A stretch of DNA of 64,000 nucleotides, taken from NCBI GenBank assembly GCA_003586115.2, contig QVOM02000029.1, positions 26,971,712 through 27,035,711 of the forward strand, read 5' to 3'. The notes beneath the pieces were generated by a model. The model worked only from the letters and a program-made list of their open reading frames with translations, searched no databases and had not been told where the DNA came from. The position numbers were made by a program, and so were the translations under genes. Of the stretch, positions 12,601-26,300 are shown one piece after another. Each line of letters begins with the position of its first letter. Position 1 is the stretch's first letter. This stretch comes from Salvator merianae. Lineage: Eukaryota; Chordata; Lepidosauria; Squamata; Teiidae.

Positions 12601-15483
12601 CTGAACTGGTTCAGTCTATCTCTGAGATAAAGGCTTTCCTGCTTTGGCTGGCCATATCTTTCATTTCTATTGAGCAGCTGTTTAAAAATGACAACTACCA
12701 CTATAGTAATCCATTCATAGTACTCCTGTTCAAGGAAGTCCTCCTAAATTTAGGTCCAATTGATTACACTTCAGGTGACTATAAACGCTCACATTTAGTT
12801 GCTTTTCTGGGTCTCTCCATTCTGCTTTTATGAGGGACTGCTGTGCTGTAAATGGAGGGAAATACACCAACTTTCTTTTAACTGCAGCTGCCTTTGATGT
12901 ATCATTCACCACTTGTAGCCTTCTGGCTCTGTAGAATTTCCTATCCTTCAGGCTTGCTTTTTGGTGGGTTTGTAAGCTTGAATTTGGCACAGTGTATAGA
13001 GGTGCGACAAAAAGTTAAAGCCATTCAGAGCTTTATTGTACAAAATGAGAGCAAAACTCCTGCATGGTGCCAAATTTAGACTCTGCATTCAGAGGTTACT
13101 GAGTTGATGCATGCCAGTTCACCTTAGTCCATAAAACTTATTTTCCCAGTTAATTCAAGATATCTTGTCCAACATAAAAAAAAGGAAACATGAAAATTGG
13201 TGGACGATTCTCTTGAGCTGAAGAAGGGGCAAAAAGGGACTGAAATGTTTTCATTGTAATAATTTACATAGAATGGGGTAAGTTAAAAGAGAGATGGAGG
13301 TAGAAGATAATTGATAAAACCTTACAAAAGGGCATGCTAGGTAAGGATTTTTGGAGAAGGAAAAAATATAAAATAATATTAATGTTGCACATTTTTTTCT
13401 GGAGTAATATACTGTGGCACAAATGTTCAAGCATCTGCAAACATCTCCAACAAAAATATCTTAGTAGGGATGTTTACAGGATGTAAGGCAGAAAGAGGGT
13501 TTTGATATGTCTGCATAGGACATCTGGTCAAAATATAATGATGTTGCTGGGATTTTGTTAGGATTAGCTGAAGACCATTTGAATGGAAATCATTTTCACT
13601 GCAAATTGTGGGTGAGTCCCTGTACTGGAAAACTTTCAGGGTGTGTGAACAATTATCGTGTATACTTTGCTCAGATAATATAGCTACAATTAGGAAAAAA
13701 AAAATTTTGTAAGCTGGATCTGTGGATTACTTTACCATCAGACAATATTAAAATCCTGCTGAACTTTGCGCATTGACTTTTATTATAATTAACCTCTTGG
13801 CCAATAAAATGTTAGGAAAGATAATTTTATTCATATTTGCACAGTCATTGATATTCTGTTGAAACTGAGGCAATCAATGCTGTCTAAGGAACTGTGATTC
13901 TTTTGAACAGGTGATCAAGGGTACGACATTTCCAAGCGTCAGGTTCTTCAAGGAAAATCTGTTCCCCATTATGCAGCCTTAGAGCCCAACGGCAGTGGCT
14001 TAATGGTTATATCTTATAAGCCATACGCACCAACACAGAATGATGAGAATAAACATGACCAAAAGGAAAAAGAAAAACCAGAGGAAAACAAGAAAGGTAA
14101 TTCTGTACTCCTATCGATATCTATAACTTACTGACACATCTTATTTATTGTTATTTTTATAAGTTTCTTCTTTTTCAAGCTGTTTATAACTTACACAGTT
14201 GGCAGTATAGTTACAAATACTTTCATAGATTCCAAAATATTGAAATTATAGCACATTGTAGCATCATTTAAGTGATGTAAATAGATGTTCACAAAAATAT
14301 TTCTTAACATCTGAATGCAGACCAGATCAGCAAAAGATGCTATAAATCTCTTAAGTGTTGTACATGGAGGACTGAAATGTAACTATTAGGACAGCATTAA
14401 GGTTTCGATGTAGAAAAAAAATAGATACTCCCCCCCCTTGCAGTTTTTAAAAGTATATCTTCTTTTCAGCTTCTATATCACACCAAAGTGTTTTCAGTTG
14501 AGGTGGAGCTGCTTAGAACTCTCTACACATCCTTACTTCATAGCTGAAGATGGATGGTAGTCGTTATGAGCAATTACGATGTAATACTACCTGAAGTATT
14601 GCTGGTGTCAATTCTATTTAGCTTTTAACGTCCGCTTAACACTTATTTTTCTGGCTCAGAATTTAGTAATGATTTATGGAGTCGCCATATGGCTGATTAT
14701 TGATTATATTTTTTATCGTAGTGTTTTTATATTTTTTTTTTATAAGCTACCTTCATAAACAAAAATGGTATGCATTTTCTTTTCAATTTAAAATATTTTT
14801 GTACCTTGTCTCATCTTGGAGTCCCAAAACAATTTACAAAACAAATCAATTCCCAAACCCCCAAGTTAGTAAAAATGCATTCTGGTTAAATAAAATATGA
14901 TTCAAACAATTTAACATTGAGCAGGAAGGAACCATTCACACCAGGTAAGCCAGGGTGAAGAGAAATGTCTCCACTAGTTTCCCTATGGACATCAGAGGGA
15001 GGTTCTTCCAAGGGTAAGTGCTACCACAGAGAAGGCCTGATTGCAGAGTAACCATAAAGCGACATTCATGAACCTGAGGCATTCGCATCAGGAACTTTCT
15101 AGATAATCTTGGTGATCTTAAGGTCTGTCAAGAGACCCTATTTGTCAAGAACTGTGGTCCATAATTATTTAGGCCTTGCATGCCAAACTTTGAATCTAGA
15201 TTAGATTCAAACAGTGCAGCTTTAAGCACTGGTATGATATATGCACAACAAGGTGTACTACTCAGCAACCTGGTGCCACATTTTGCAGCTTCTGGAGCAG
15301 GTACAAGATTAGCCCTGCACAGAACACATTGCAGTGATTGTGAGGTCACCAGTGTATAAACAATAGTGGTTAGGTACTCCCTGTCCAGGTAGGAGTGTAT
15401 CTGTCATACCAGTGTTGTAGCCAAAAGGCTGTTGCTTGGCGCAGCTGTCCCAATTACCACGACAAGGGAATCGGTCTTCTTAC

Positions 15484-15519
<36 letters not shown>

Positions 15520-18500
15520 TGAGAACTGCATGGCTACCCATATGCAAACAAGAATGGGAGCCCCCAATACAGATTTTCCATACTTTTTATAATGTTTATA
15601 ACTTAAGCTCTTCTTCTCATGTACCTTCCCACTTAATTTGATTATTTCTACTATGATTGGCTGTTGTGTTTCCCCTTACCTAATACACTTCATTATCTAT
15701 TGTTAGTTTTAGGGAATTTGCTAACAAGCTTCTATAAATCACCTGTCTCATCTCTTCTATGTGCAGCTGCATCCTAGCACAAGCCAAGGTTACAGAAGCA
15801 AAAGAGCACACCAACCAATTAGCGAAAAGCACTAGGTCACACAGTCTGTTATGATTTCTCTTACTATTTCCTTTGTCTATGTAGCCTTATTGCTCTTTAA
15901 GATGGTGTCTCTTATGCTGAGATTTTAGCTAGGCATCCACACCAGCTAGAACTTGTAACAGGCACTTTTAACTACAGAAGTCAGTTGGCCTCCAGTGACA
16001 GAGAAGACCATACAAGCATCCCCAAACTATGGAACTGTTCCTTCTGGGTTAGTGAAACCTCATCTAGAAACCTCATCTGCATTTCCAGAACCTGGGGGCT
16101 ACCCACACTACTCTCTGTCCTGTCAGGATTCAGTTTCAGTTTCTTAGTCTTGCTTTAGTCCTTCAATGCATCCAAGCACAGATTTGGTACAGCCACAGCC
16201 CCCTCCCCATATTTGATATTCTAGAGCGTCTTGTCCTGATTAGCTTAATGAAAGCTCATACCAGAACTCCTGATGACCCAGCCCAATGGCTTCATGTAGA
16301 TACTGAACAGTGCTGGAGGCAGAATGTCCTGCAATTAAAAAAAAAATGAAATGTATTTCATCCTTATGTTCAAGTCTTACAAATGGGATGGGCCTAATCT
16401 TCTAAGAATTCTACATGCCACAGTCTGTCCACGTTAAGTCCCCCCCCCCAAAAAAAAAAAATAGTGGAAAGCCCCTTCCAATTGTTGAGTGCTATTGCAG
16501 TCTCATCCTATTTTGGTGACTGAGAGAGGAGACAGGCATTTCTTGGAAGATGAAAAGTTCTACAGAAATTTTAGCATAAAAATTATAAATACGCGAATGA
16601 CAACCACTAGATAAGAGCAGAGGCCTCCATTACCAAAAAAAAAAAAAAAAAGCAAACTGCAGACAGTCTTAACATCCAGGGATAAGAATGGATTTTGTTT
16701 AGAACTGAAATAAGAAAACCACTATTTCTTTGTATAACAAAACAAATGTTCTTATTTCCTTTGTTTGTCACAACAATTTTGAAGACTGTACCTTTTTGTT
16801 TGGTTTTTCTTTTTTCTTCTACTCTGGAATGTTAGAATCACAACAAAGTTGTGACTGTTCACAAATTACAGCTTCAAACTAGGATCCCTTTAATTGATTG
16901 TGTTAATTGTCCCTTATTAATCATGGTGTTTCTGTACTGCCAAAATGGCACAAAGACAGAATTTCAAAAATAAAGGAGGTAGAAAACAACACTTCCTGAA
17001 CCATTCTCTCCACAAAAAAATCCACAATGGTTGCAAACTAAAAAAAATACAAATTTAGTTACTGGTTTGCGTTATGTATAGCTAGAGAGGGTCATGACAA
17101 AAGTCATAGCTAATAGAACCGCAAGTAAGAACTAAATGGTACTGCAGCTTATATTTCTTAAAATATAGTCTACTGTGTATTCAAGGAAGTTGCTAGATGC
17201 GAATAGTTATCTTGAAAACTGTTATGGTGTAGAAGTTGATTTATAACATCCAGGCATGAGCACAGTTTTATCTGAAGCCTGACTAGCTTGATGACCATTA
17301 CCTGAGGGTATGGCAGATTAGCAAGAGCTTGCCTCCAGCCATGAACTGGTAGCCTGCAGGGGTTAGCAGTACTATTGATCCCCTTCACCACATGCTTAGG
17401 ATTTCATGTAACTGATTATAGGAGGCATTGTTGACTTCTGAAACAGTGACAAGCAGCCGGCATGCTGTGCTGGTGGCCCTGCAGGATAATCCATGTACTT
17501 ATTTTATGCGAAGAGTCTCCTTTAGCTTGTGCTTTGTTTTACATATTTGCTATGTTTTTGTGAAAATAGGGTTTTAATAGACTAACGCATGCATACCTAA
17601 TTTAACAGTGATCAACTTTTTAAAATTTTAGTTGGAGCCTAAACATTGAGATGCTGTGCTTTTGCTGCATAGCCTTGGGGTACTGCTGATTGTGAAGTAG
17701 ACTTTTTAAAAAGTAGATAATTCACTGTCCGCCATCAGATGCCTTGGAAAAGTTTCATGTCTAGCCTGTTTGAAGTAGCAACATGGTGCCACGGCAGGGC
17801 TTGTGGTAGATTGTGCCTGTCCTGGACTCGAGGTCAGTGGTGGTGTGCAGATTCCACGTGTTAAAAGTCCCGTATTCAGTTTCCAGTATGTTTTGAGTGT
17901 TAGTATCACCCACAACACCCAGAATCAGTGTTGCTGATTTTTTAAGGCAGCTTTCTTCCCTTGTGCTCTGTCATCAGTGTAGGCTTAATTTATAAGGGGA
18001 AGAGTTAAATATAATACCGAAGGCTGCATTCGCACCTAAGTTTTAATCCAACTTCAATCCACTTTCAGTGCAATAGAAGACGTCAGCAATGTGATTAGTA
18101 ATTTTCTTTCTGTATTAACTAATGCAAATGTGGATTTTGTAAGTCAGACAATGCGGAATGTCAGTTTGCTTGTCAGTTTGCTGATGTGTTCTCTCGCTCT
18201 GGAAATGGATTGAAGCTGGAATAAAATTTAGGTGTGAATGGAGACTAGGGCCCTTTTTGCACTTTCCACTTTGGAGCGATCAAATCCAACTATTCCAAGT
18301 TGGAACAGTCCCCATGGAGTGGTGCCCATCTACACTGTGAGGGCTGGAACAACCCAGAAATGGGCTTCTAGCACTTTCAGTGAAAATGCTGACTGCCGCA
18401 CCATGACAGCAGCCATGGAAACATCTGGCCACTGCCACGGCAACCAGGGGCATGGCGGACAACTGCACAGCCATGCCTCACTGTGGCCTGCAGCATTTGC

Positions 18501-20334
18501 ATCCAAATGTGGGTATGAATACAGTTGCTCCCAGTACAGCTGTGGACAACAATTTTTGTTGTCCACAACTAGTAGCAATCAGGAGCATCTACCAACACTC
18601 CCAATTACTTGGGCTTCTACAAAATATGGACACACTGTTTACAAACAGGTCCTAAGTCCTTGGAAGTCAGTGTAATTGTGACATGCCAACTTGCCTGTAG
18701 TCCAACAACCTTTTCGAAGGGTGCAGCATTGGCTACCAAGGTGTACACATATAAAATATACTGGTTAAGTCAGAATGTCTAGCTGCACATTTGATACTGC
18801 AAGGTCAGGCCTCTCTGCCCCTAATAATTATTGGCATGTTGAAAGTGAGTATTGAAGGACTAGGTATAACAAAGTATGTCACATTAGAGTTGGGCTTATA
18901 TATATGTAAGTGGCAGTTTGCAATTCATCTTTGATAATTTCTAAAGAGGTGTTTGTTTTTGAAATGTCAATAATTATTTGGTCTGTTCCTGACAAAGAGA
19001 ATTTTCTTCATGTGGGGAACACATGAAGTGGTGCTGGAAATTCAGTTAGTTTTCCCTTACTAGTGTATCTGTTGAGATTCTTTCATTTCCTTTTTTGTTT
19101 TCGTTAACACTTTCCTTTTAAGAGAAATGTTTGTTCCTGTCACTCAGATTACAAGTTGTTTATATGAGTGTACGGAAAGCAACCTACTGACATTTTTCTA
19201 TAAATGCTAAGTTTTGTAGTAATGGAATTCTGCCTTGCTTCACTAGTACATTTGTGGCTGTTTAGACTACTGTCATGAAAGTGGTTACGTGAGTGTTGTA
19301 GATCCTTTCTTATAATACTCATGACCCCAGACATAACTGAACTGTTAACACTTTTCTCTTGGTGCATTGGGGGATTTTATGATAAAGGTATCAGATTGGC
19401 AAAAAAAAGACCTAATTTATATACTACTTTCCTTCCAAAAGTGGAACATTTTCTTGAGAATTAGAACTTTGCATTCATCTGCCATGTACCACAGAAAGAT
19501 TCTTGTTGATGGATGTGAGCACTTTGTGCCTGCTCATTCAACACATAACCACATGGATATTATGTTTTGATTTTAACTTGGTAGAATGTCTTTATGGGTG
19601 ACCATTGTATTTGACCAAAATTACTCTATTAACAAATTTGTAATATTAATCTTGTATTAATTATTGATATTGAACTGTGAGTTTTATTATGTAGTATGCT
19701 TATATTTTTTATTAGGACAGAAGAGTAAAGTGTAAAAATGGATTCAGAGATTTCTTCCTGAAAACAATATTATATACATCTATACCAGGGAGAAGCAAAC
19801 CGTATGCTTTCAGATGGCATTTTACATATAGAACATTAGCAAAATGGTGTTAATTGTGGTCTGAAATGTACTAAATACAACACTATCCTCATCGAAAACA
19901 TTTGCCTGAAAAGGCTTAGAGAAATATTGCAATTTTAGGATCTCTAAGAAAGGTGAAAGCTGGTTAGTGACTAATATTTTCTTATTGGAAGGCCTCAGAA
20001 AAATTGTAGTTCAAGGTTTAATCCCTACTTGCTCAACTGGTAGAAATCCCTGCACCAGGTCTCTTGGTGCCCACATATAAAAGAGGTCCAATTCTAAGAG
20101 AGTACATCCAATTCAAATGCACACATCATGTGTAAATGAGCCCAGCTGCTCTACTTTGATGTTGGGAGCTCCCATTTCAGTTGGTAGTTTGCATTTTAAA
20201 CCACAAGAACACTCTTCCCACTGCAACTAATCTTTCCTTTCTTCCCATAGGCTAAGCTCTCTGCAAGGCCAGAGCAACCAGAAAGAAACTGGGGTGAAGA
20301 TGGCATTTACAATAACATACGCACACGCACACGC

Positions 20335-20370
<36 letters not shown>

Positions 20371-23300
20371 CTCTGGTCAAGCAAGGAGGAGCACAAGGGA
20401 TTAACCCTTCAAGTACAATTTATTCTGAGGTTCTTCCAGAATGAACTATCAAATGACCGATGTTTCATTCTAGTCTCATCTAGCTTGTATCTAATGTTAG
20501 CATTTTTGTGGTGGATGCTTTCTTTTTATTTTCTTATATTTGGTTGTAAAAAACAAATCATACCATATTTTTCCAGTGGTACTAATAAACTTTAACCAGG
20601 CTATGAACCAAAGTAGCAACTAATCCATATTTTTCCACGGGTCTGTCAAACTTCAACAAAGTTATGAACCAAAGTAGTCTCCATTAGCAATCTGATTATG
20701 ATAATTATCCAGTGCTGAGTATTGGGGTCAGTTAATAGTTTTGACCTATAATCATTAATGGTTTTGTTATCCATTGTCATTAACCAGAATATTTTGGTGC
20801 ATTGGATACTTAAAATGTTTTCAACAGGTGATGCACAGCCTTGCAGATGTGGAGTCACTTATATCAGTGGTTGCCCTATCAAATAAAATGAATTGCCCCT
20901 TGTTGGGCTCTGCATTCTCTTTAGAAGACTTCTAATGTGCTCCATACCTGCTTGATCCTGTAACCCAAAGTATCGGTTAGATAAAGTTAGTGCTTTTAAA
21001 CATTTTCAATTCTGAGCAAAGAATAATTTGGCCATGATTAGCATAAATTTACAGTCAGCTTCCATAGATCTTCCTACAAGTGCCCTTAAGTGATGCAGTC
21101 TGTAACACATTATGTATTCCCCTTTTGTGTACCCATTTATAGAGCCTCTTTACTACTGGCAACAGACAGAAGAGGATTTGACACTTACTTTTCCCCTACG
21201 TGGAGGCTTCACAAAAGAAGACATTCATGTGCAGTTCTCTCCAGATCATCTCAGTGTAGCACTGAAAGATCCTCTCCTGCCTGTTTTAGAAGGAACCCTT
21301 TTTTCAGCAATTGATCATGAAAACTCTACGTGGATAATTTCAGAAAATAATAGGTATTTACATGCACCGGTCTGTTGTTAGCAGTGCTATAATGGATGGA
21401 TAATTTAGAGATATGTATTGTTGCTTCAAGTTTTGAAAATCAAATGGGAGATAGGTGTATATGTTTTTATGTGTATTTTTTAAGAAAATGTTTTTCTTGA
21501 GGACAATTTCAATTTACTTTAGAAAGCAGCAATTAATAGATTAAGGTACAGTTGGCTGTATAAAGCAATTTTAATTCTCTCATAGTGAGTTGTTGTGGCA
21601 GATGAAACAACCATCTAGAAGGTAAAAAAAACTTATCACTTCCTTCAGCTCTTGCCTCCTTCAGATACATCAAACCAGTTTGTCAGTTTACATCACATTT
21701 TATACATGGAAGACTTGTAGAACCTGCTTTGCAAAATCAACATAGGACTTGATGCAAATTTATTTATTAAAATAAATGTTAATAATTCAGTGGAGCTTAA
21801 TTTGACTTGGCAAACCTAACTCATTATTCTTGGAAGGTGAACTAGGGCAAACTGGGTTTGATAATTAATGATGATGTTTATTTATAACACCCCTTTCACC
21901 AAAGGGCGAAACGAGAAACATATACAATTAAGAGACAGACTATATATAAATAAATAATTGAATGCTTTATGTAAAATTTGGTATATTAATTACTGAAACT
22001 CAGACGTTCTGGTGCCATACAACTATAATGCTCTCAGGTGCCACAGGAATCCCCCAGTCCCTGTCTGTCACTTTCCCCAAGCAGATCTCTAGCAGCGTTT
22101 CTTCACTGGAAGTAATTTATTCACTCTAGTTGTCTAACTTGTTTTTCTTTGAGAATCTCCTATTTTTCCCCACACCTGAGGGGCTTTCTCCAGAGGCGGC
22201 TGAGTCATAGTTGCTGGAGGCAGCCTAGCAAAATGTGGCAGTTACTGTTGATTTCTTTTGCAGCACCATGTTTTTTAAAAAAAAAAAAATCAGAAAAGCA
22301 ATTTAGCCCCCCAGTCAGCATCTAATCCATTTTGGAGCACAGTCCATTTTTACTGTTTTGTGGTTCTCAAGAGGCCTGCTTTAACTGCTCCTGCTCCAGC
22401 TGGATCTCCTAATCCAGTAGCAAACATCTTATCCAAATCAAAGCCATTTATGCCTGGAGACACAGCTGGACCTGCCAGAAAAGGTAGTTAGTATCATTCT
22501 TCTGGTTAAATGTCCTTTCACCTAGCGACTGTATAATATTTCTTAGCATGCATCTTGCCACTGCTGCAAACCCTGAGGAAAGAATCATTCCTTTCTCAGA
22601 CCCTGAAGAGTCTTAAGTTTTTGTAGAAGGGTCTGGTCATTAAGTTTCCTTACAGCACTATACATTGCCAGGTATGTGTCCTTGCACCTGTGAGAAAGAA
22701 TTCTGCAGCTATGAATTTGAGGTCTTCCCCTTAATTAGACATTTTCTGAAAGTTCAGTGTTCTTCTCATCCAGTGGTCCACCATTTCCCAAGTTGGACTT
22801 TCAGTTCTGCTCTAAAGCACCTTACACACAACCTTGTTCGAACCTCACAAGAATATTTGTTTTACAGTTTTGACTTTCAAAGTTGCCTTTTTGGTGGCCG
22901 CTACAGCAGCTAGAATATAGGGATGTGCCAAATGGGTTCAGTATGAACTGTGTTTATACCAAACTGAGGATGTGAGAGGGTTGTTTTCAGACCAAACCCT
23001 GCTAAAAGTTCAGGGTTTGGTCTGAAAATGAACTGAATTAGGGGGAATTTAACAGTTTGCTGGTTCAGTGTGCCGCACACACATTCCATTCCAGGCTCTC
23101 CCTCCTTCCCCAATAGCACCACTTCAGGTCCCAGATCATCTCACCATTCCCCTTTCTTCTCAAATACAATCCAATATGCCTGGAGCCATGTGTCATCTTC
23201 ACATCTCCCATCACATTTGCAGGGTCTTAGCTGGTCCCCAAACGCTTATGTTACTCCCCTGTTGCTGTCCATGCATTTTAAGAAAGTGAACAGGTGGCAT

Positions 23301-26300
23301 CCTGCTTCCTCTTGACCTGGTAGGCCTTCTGGAGTAGAAGACAAGAAGTTCTCCCATATATGGGACATGATCTGTGAAGGCAAGGGTGCAATGAGGGGAA
23401 GGGGGGAGCAGTCTGTGCATGACTGGATGGTTAATGAAGAATCCACAGACCTGTTCAAACAGTTCACCCCACCCCCACCCCAGGCTGGGTCAAATTTGAT
23501 ACAAACCAAATGGGCCATTCGTGTTTGTACACATCTCTTGCCTAGGCAAGAGCTGTGTACAATCTCCCATTCTTATTGTGTATTTACCCCAGATTCAGTT
23601 ATTCTCAGCACAGATCTGCTCTTTTGTCCTCAAGTTGACTCTGAGTTTCACAAGAATCAAGAGATTCATTTTCCATCCTGTGTCCTAAACCTTAGCATAT
23701 AAGTAGAGAAACACAGGCATAACCTAGATGTTTATAGAGGACCAGGGGACATTAGTCATCCTCTTGACATTTTGTTTCATTTCATCCTAATACTCTTGGG
23801 TTTTACATCTCAAGTAAAGTGGTTGCCACGTGGTTTGATTCTTGTATCCTGCTGGCTTATAATGTCCAAGGCCTGTCATCTCCCAAAGGGATTACAACTC
23901 ATTTTACAAGATGTGCCTCCATCTCAGCAGCCTTCTCTACTGATGTTTTGTTCATAAGATCTGCAAGCTGGCAGCTTGGAAGACACCTTCTACCTTTTTC
24001 TAAGCACTCCCAGCTGGATAGGTGACACTCAGTGGGAGCTGCTTTTGACAGGGATGTTTTACAGCAAGTGGACAGGTGGTTGACCTCATGTGAGTGTACC
24101 TCTTCCTCCTCAGAAGGAGGATTGCTTTTGGGTGGCAGTTTGATGTTTGGTAAACGGATTCCACTCTTCTAATCAGTGTGCTTTTCATATCCAGTTGCTC
24201 TAGCATGACTTCCAGGAAAGGAATGTTGTCACTTATGTGAGGGTGTGTTCTGGAACACAGAGGAAAACTGAGTCCTCCTTTCACGGTAAGGTTCCTGTGG
24301 AGGTGTTGGATGCCTTTATATCTGGGCAGATGGCTTCTGCTGGACTCACTTCTCATAGCTTCAGGGCCTCCTTTGGCACTTAAGAGGTTTATAGGGGTGT
24401 GGCACCATATGTTGTCTGGGTTTAAAGGACTACCCATACCCAGTTGCCAAATCCAGTTTGCTCTGCTTGCCTTTCGGAACAAACCTTTACTTAAGTGACA
24501 GCGATCCTATCTCACTGAGTCTTCTCTAGACATATGTTAGTCTGCAATAATCTTCACCTCTGACCAGCTAGATGTAAATACTACATGTAAATAGGACATG
24601 AAAGCACCAGTCCTCTTTTTTTTCCATTACCATTTCATGTTTAGGGAAATATTCCTTTGATAGCAATCCAGCCATTCATTTAAAAAAATGTCTAATTGTT
24701 GACTATCAGTAGTGAAGTTGAAATCATATCTAATTTTGTTGGGTATCTTTAACATTTCAATGTGCATTTCATGATTGCCTCCAGAATACTCCTACTCCCA
24801 TTTGACAGATTTAAATCTGGAGCCAAAGGTCTATGTTTGGATTCAATGAAGTTTGAAATGTCTGTTTATTGCTTATTCTTATTGTGAAAACCCCTTATTC
24901 TTATTGTGAAAACCCCTCTTTTTAGAAGAGACTTCAGTTCTAGATGAGAAATTACAGTTGAAATTAGGGACAGTCTCCAGTATGTTTCCATGGATATTTG
25001 CAGCATACATGTCCAGTAGCCTCTGCTGTTACCAACAGTATAGTAAAGGTTCAGAAATAGTTAATTGTCCAAGGTCACCCAATTTGTGTATGCCTGAGCA
25101 ATCATTTCTCAAGTTAAGCATTCTGAGTAGCTACTGGTAGAAATTTTTAGTAATTTAGTCCAGGACAATTGCATATAGTCTTCTGGTTACATGTTTTATT
25201 ACTTAGATTCTGATCATCCTAAGCATGTCCTAATGAGTAGTGCTTTTTCTTAATTGTTCTGAGATTGAAATAAGCTCCCTGTCCATGATAGTCTAAGCTC
25301 ATTTAATCTAAATTCATTTGTTGGAAGTAATGGGATCATTTGAATGCTGTTCATATCCCTGTTTTTCCTCCAGCTGTCAGTGTTTTTGGTTGATTTGGCT
25401 AGCTTTTATTTTCACAAAGTCAATTAAGACATTAGCAAGAATCAGTTTCAATAACAAATATGCTTTAAGTTAATCTTTTGACTTAAATATGTGAAAACAA
25501 ATGTGTGTTATAAGATTACATCTGGTTTTCTATTTTAGAAATCGAAATCAACACTGTCTGATTGGGTCTTACAGATTCCATGTTGTATAACACTTAAATG
25601 TGGAAATATGGGTGGTTTTTTTCTCCTCAACTTAACACTCTTTTCTAACTCCCACCTGCACCCTCTCATAGGCAGAAATATTTTTTTTACTTGTTAATAG
25701 AAAGAAAGAGGAAGAATACCACAGTTCATTAGAAACGTGTCTTTTATGGGCAGAAGGTCAGATTTCAGATGGGAAGAATCTCTTTATGGGTACATAATGA
25801 GCTGTGTTGGAGCAGGATTAAGAACCCTTTTTAACAACACCCACATTTCCTAATCAGTAATTCAGGTTGGGGGCTGAGGATGAGGTCTTAGCTTTGTAAT
25901 AAACTCACTTCCATCCCACTACACTTACGTCATTCTCATAAATACACAGTCTGCATATGAAAGGAACGACTGTATTTTTTTTTCCTTCTCTGGGTAGCCT
26001 ACCAGACATACATACCATGAACTGAAAAGGGACTTCGCTTTCTCTGACACATTTTAAGAACATATCAGGTGTGCAGCATCGTCTTCTGTGCGCAGGCTAC
26101 AGAAATCCACCTTCCTATGCTGTCAGCTAAGCAGTGGGAAGTACATGTCCATTAAAGAAAAAAAATAATTTACAGAGACTTCATCCAAGAAAATGTTGGC
26201 CTAGGAGAAATGTCCAGTGGATGAGATGGAGAGGTCCAGTGGGCAATATATGTTCACAGGTCAAAGTTTCCTTATCTGTATAGTGAATGGGACCAAGCTC

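Larger units (their letters stand above)
14097..21142 (+). other. NUDCD1: NUDCD1 intron 5
   Basis: A 7-kb intron with donor GTAATT and acceptor ACCCATTTATAG. It holds a reverse-strand L2-like LINE (14740-16345), two abutting TIR elements (18022-18654), a CA microsatellite (20319-20370) and a diverged direct duplication (20562-20680). Poly-C/poly-A runs sit near 16440-16460 and 16636-16651. Nothing is identified in 14097-14735, 16660-18020 and 18660-20315. Confidence 0.9.
22690..24030 (+). mobile_element. DIRS-like tyrosine recombinase, interrupted and decayed
   Basis: Forward-strand frames resemble the tyrosine recombinase of vertebrate DIRS retrotransposons in the expected order. First comes [20 protein letters not shown] at about 22732-22800, then [15 protein letters not shown] near 23645-23695 and LDVYRGPGD near 23725. 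The catalytic segment [16 protein letters not shown] lies near 23888, followed by [20 protein letters not shown]. The His-x-x-Arg box is visible. The expected final tyrosine (normally in a ..FIRFYKLD-like context) is replaced by serine. The homology breaks at about 22919 and resumes near 23560 around another insertion. Stops and shifts show that it is inactive. Confidence 0.65.

Noticed and set aside
18238..18675. 145-codon forward frame and several reverse frames
   Set aside because: They all fall inside a TIR element whose second copy at 59.5 kb does not keep the same frame, so they are not coding.
15482..20370. Short regularly spaced repeats as a possible CRISPR array
   Set aside because: These are CA microsatellites and diverged tandem duplications in a vertebrate intron, with no spacer-repeat structure.
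24000..24482. 160-codon reverse-strand frame
   Set aside because: It lies opposite the end of the DIRS-like recombinase and downstream part of that element. The protein shows no family features, so it is a shadow frame.
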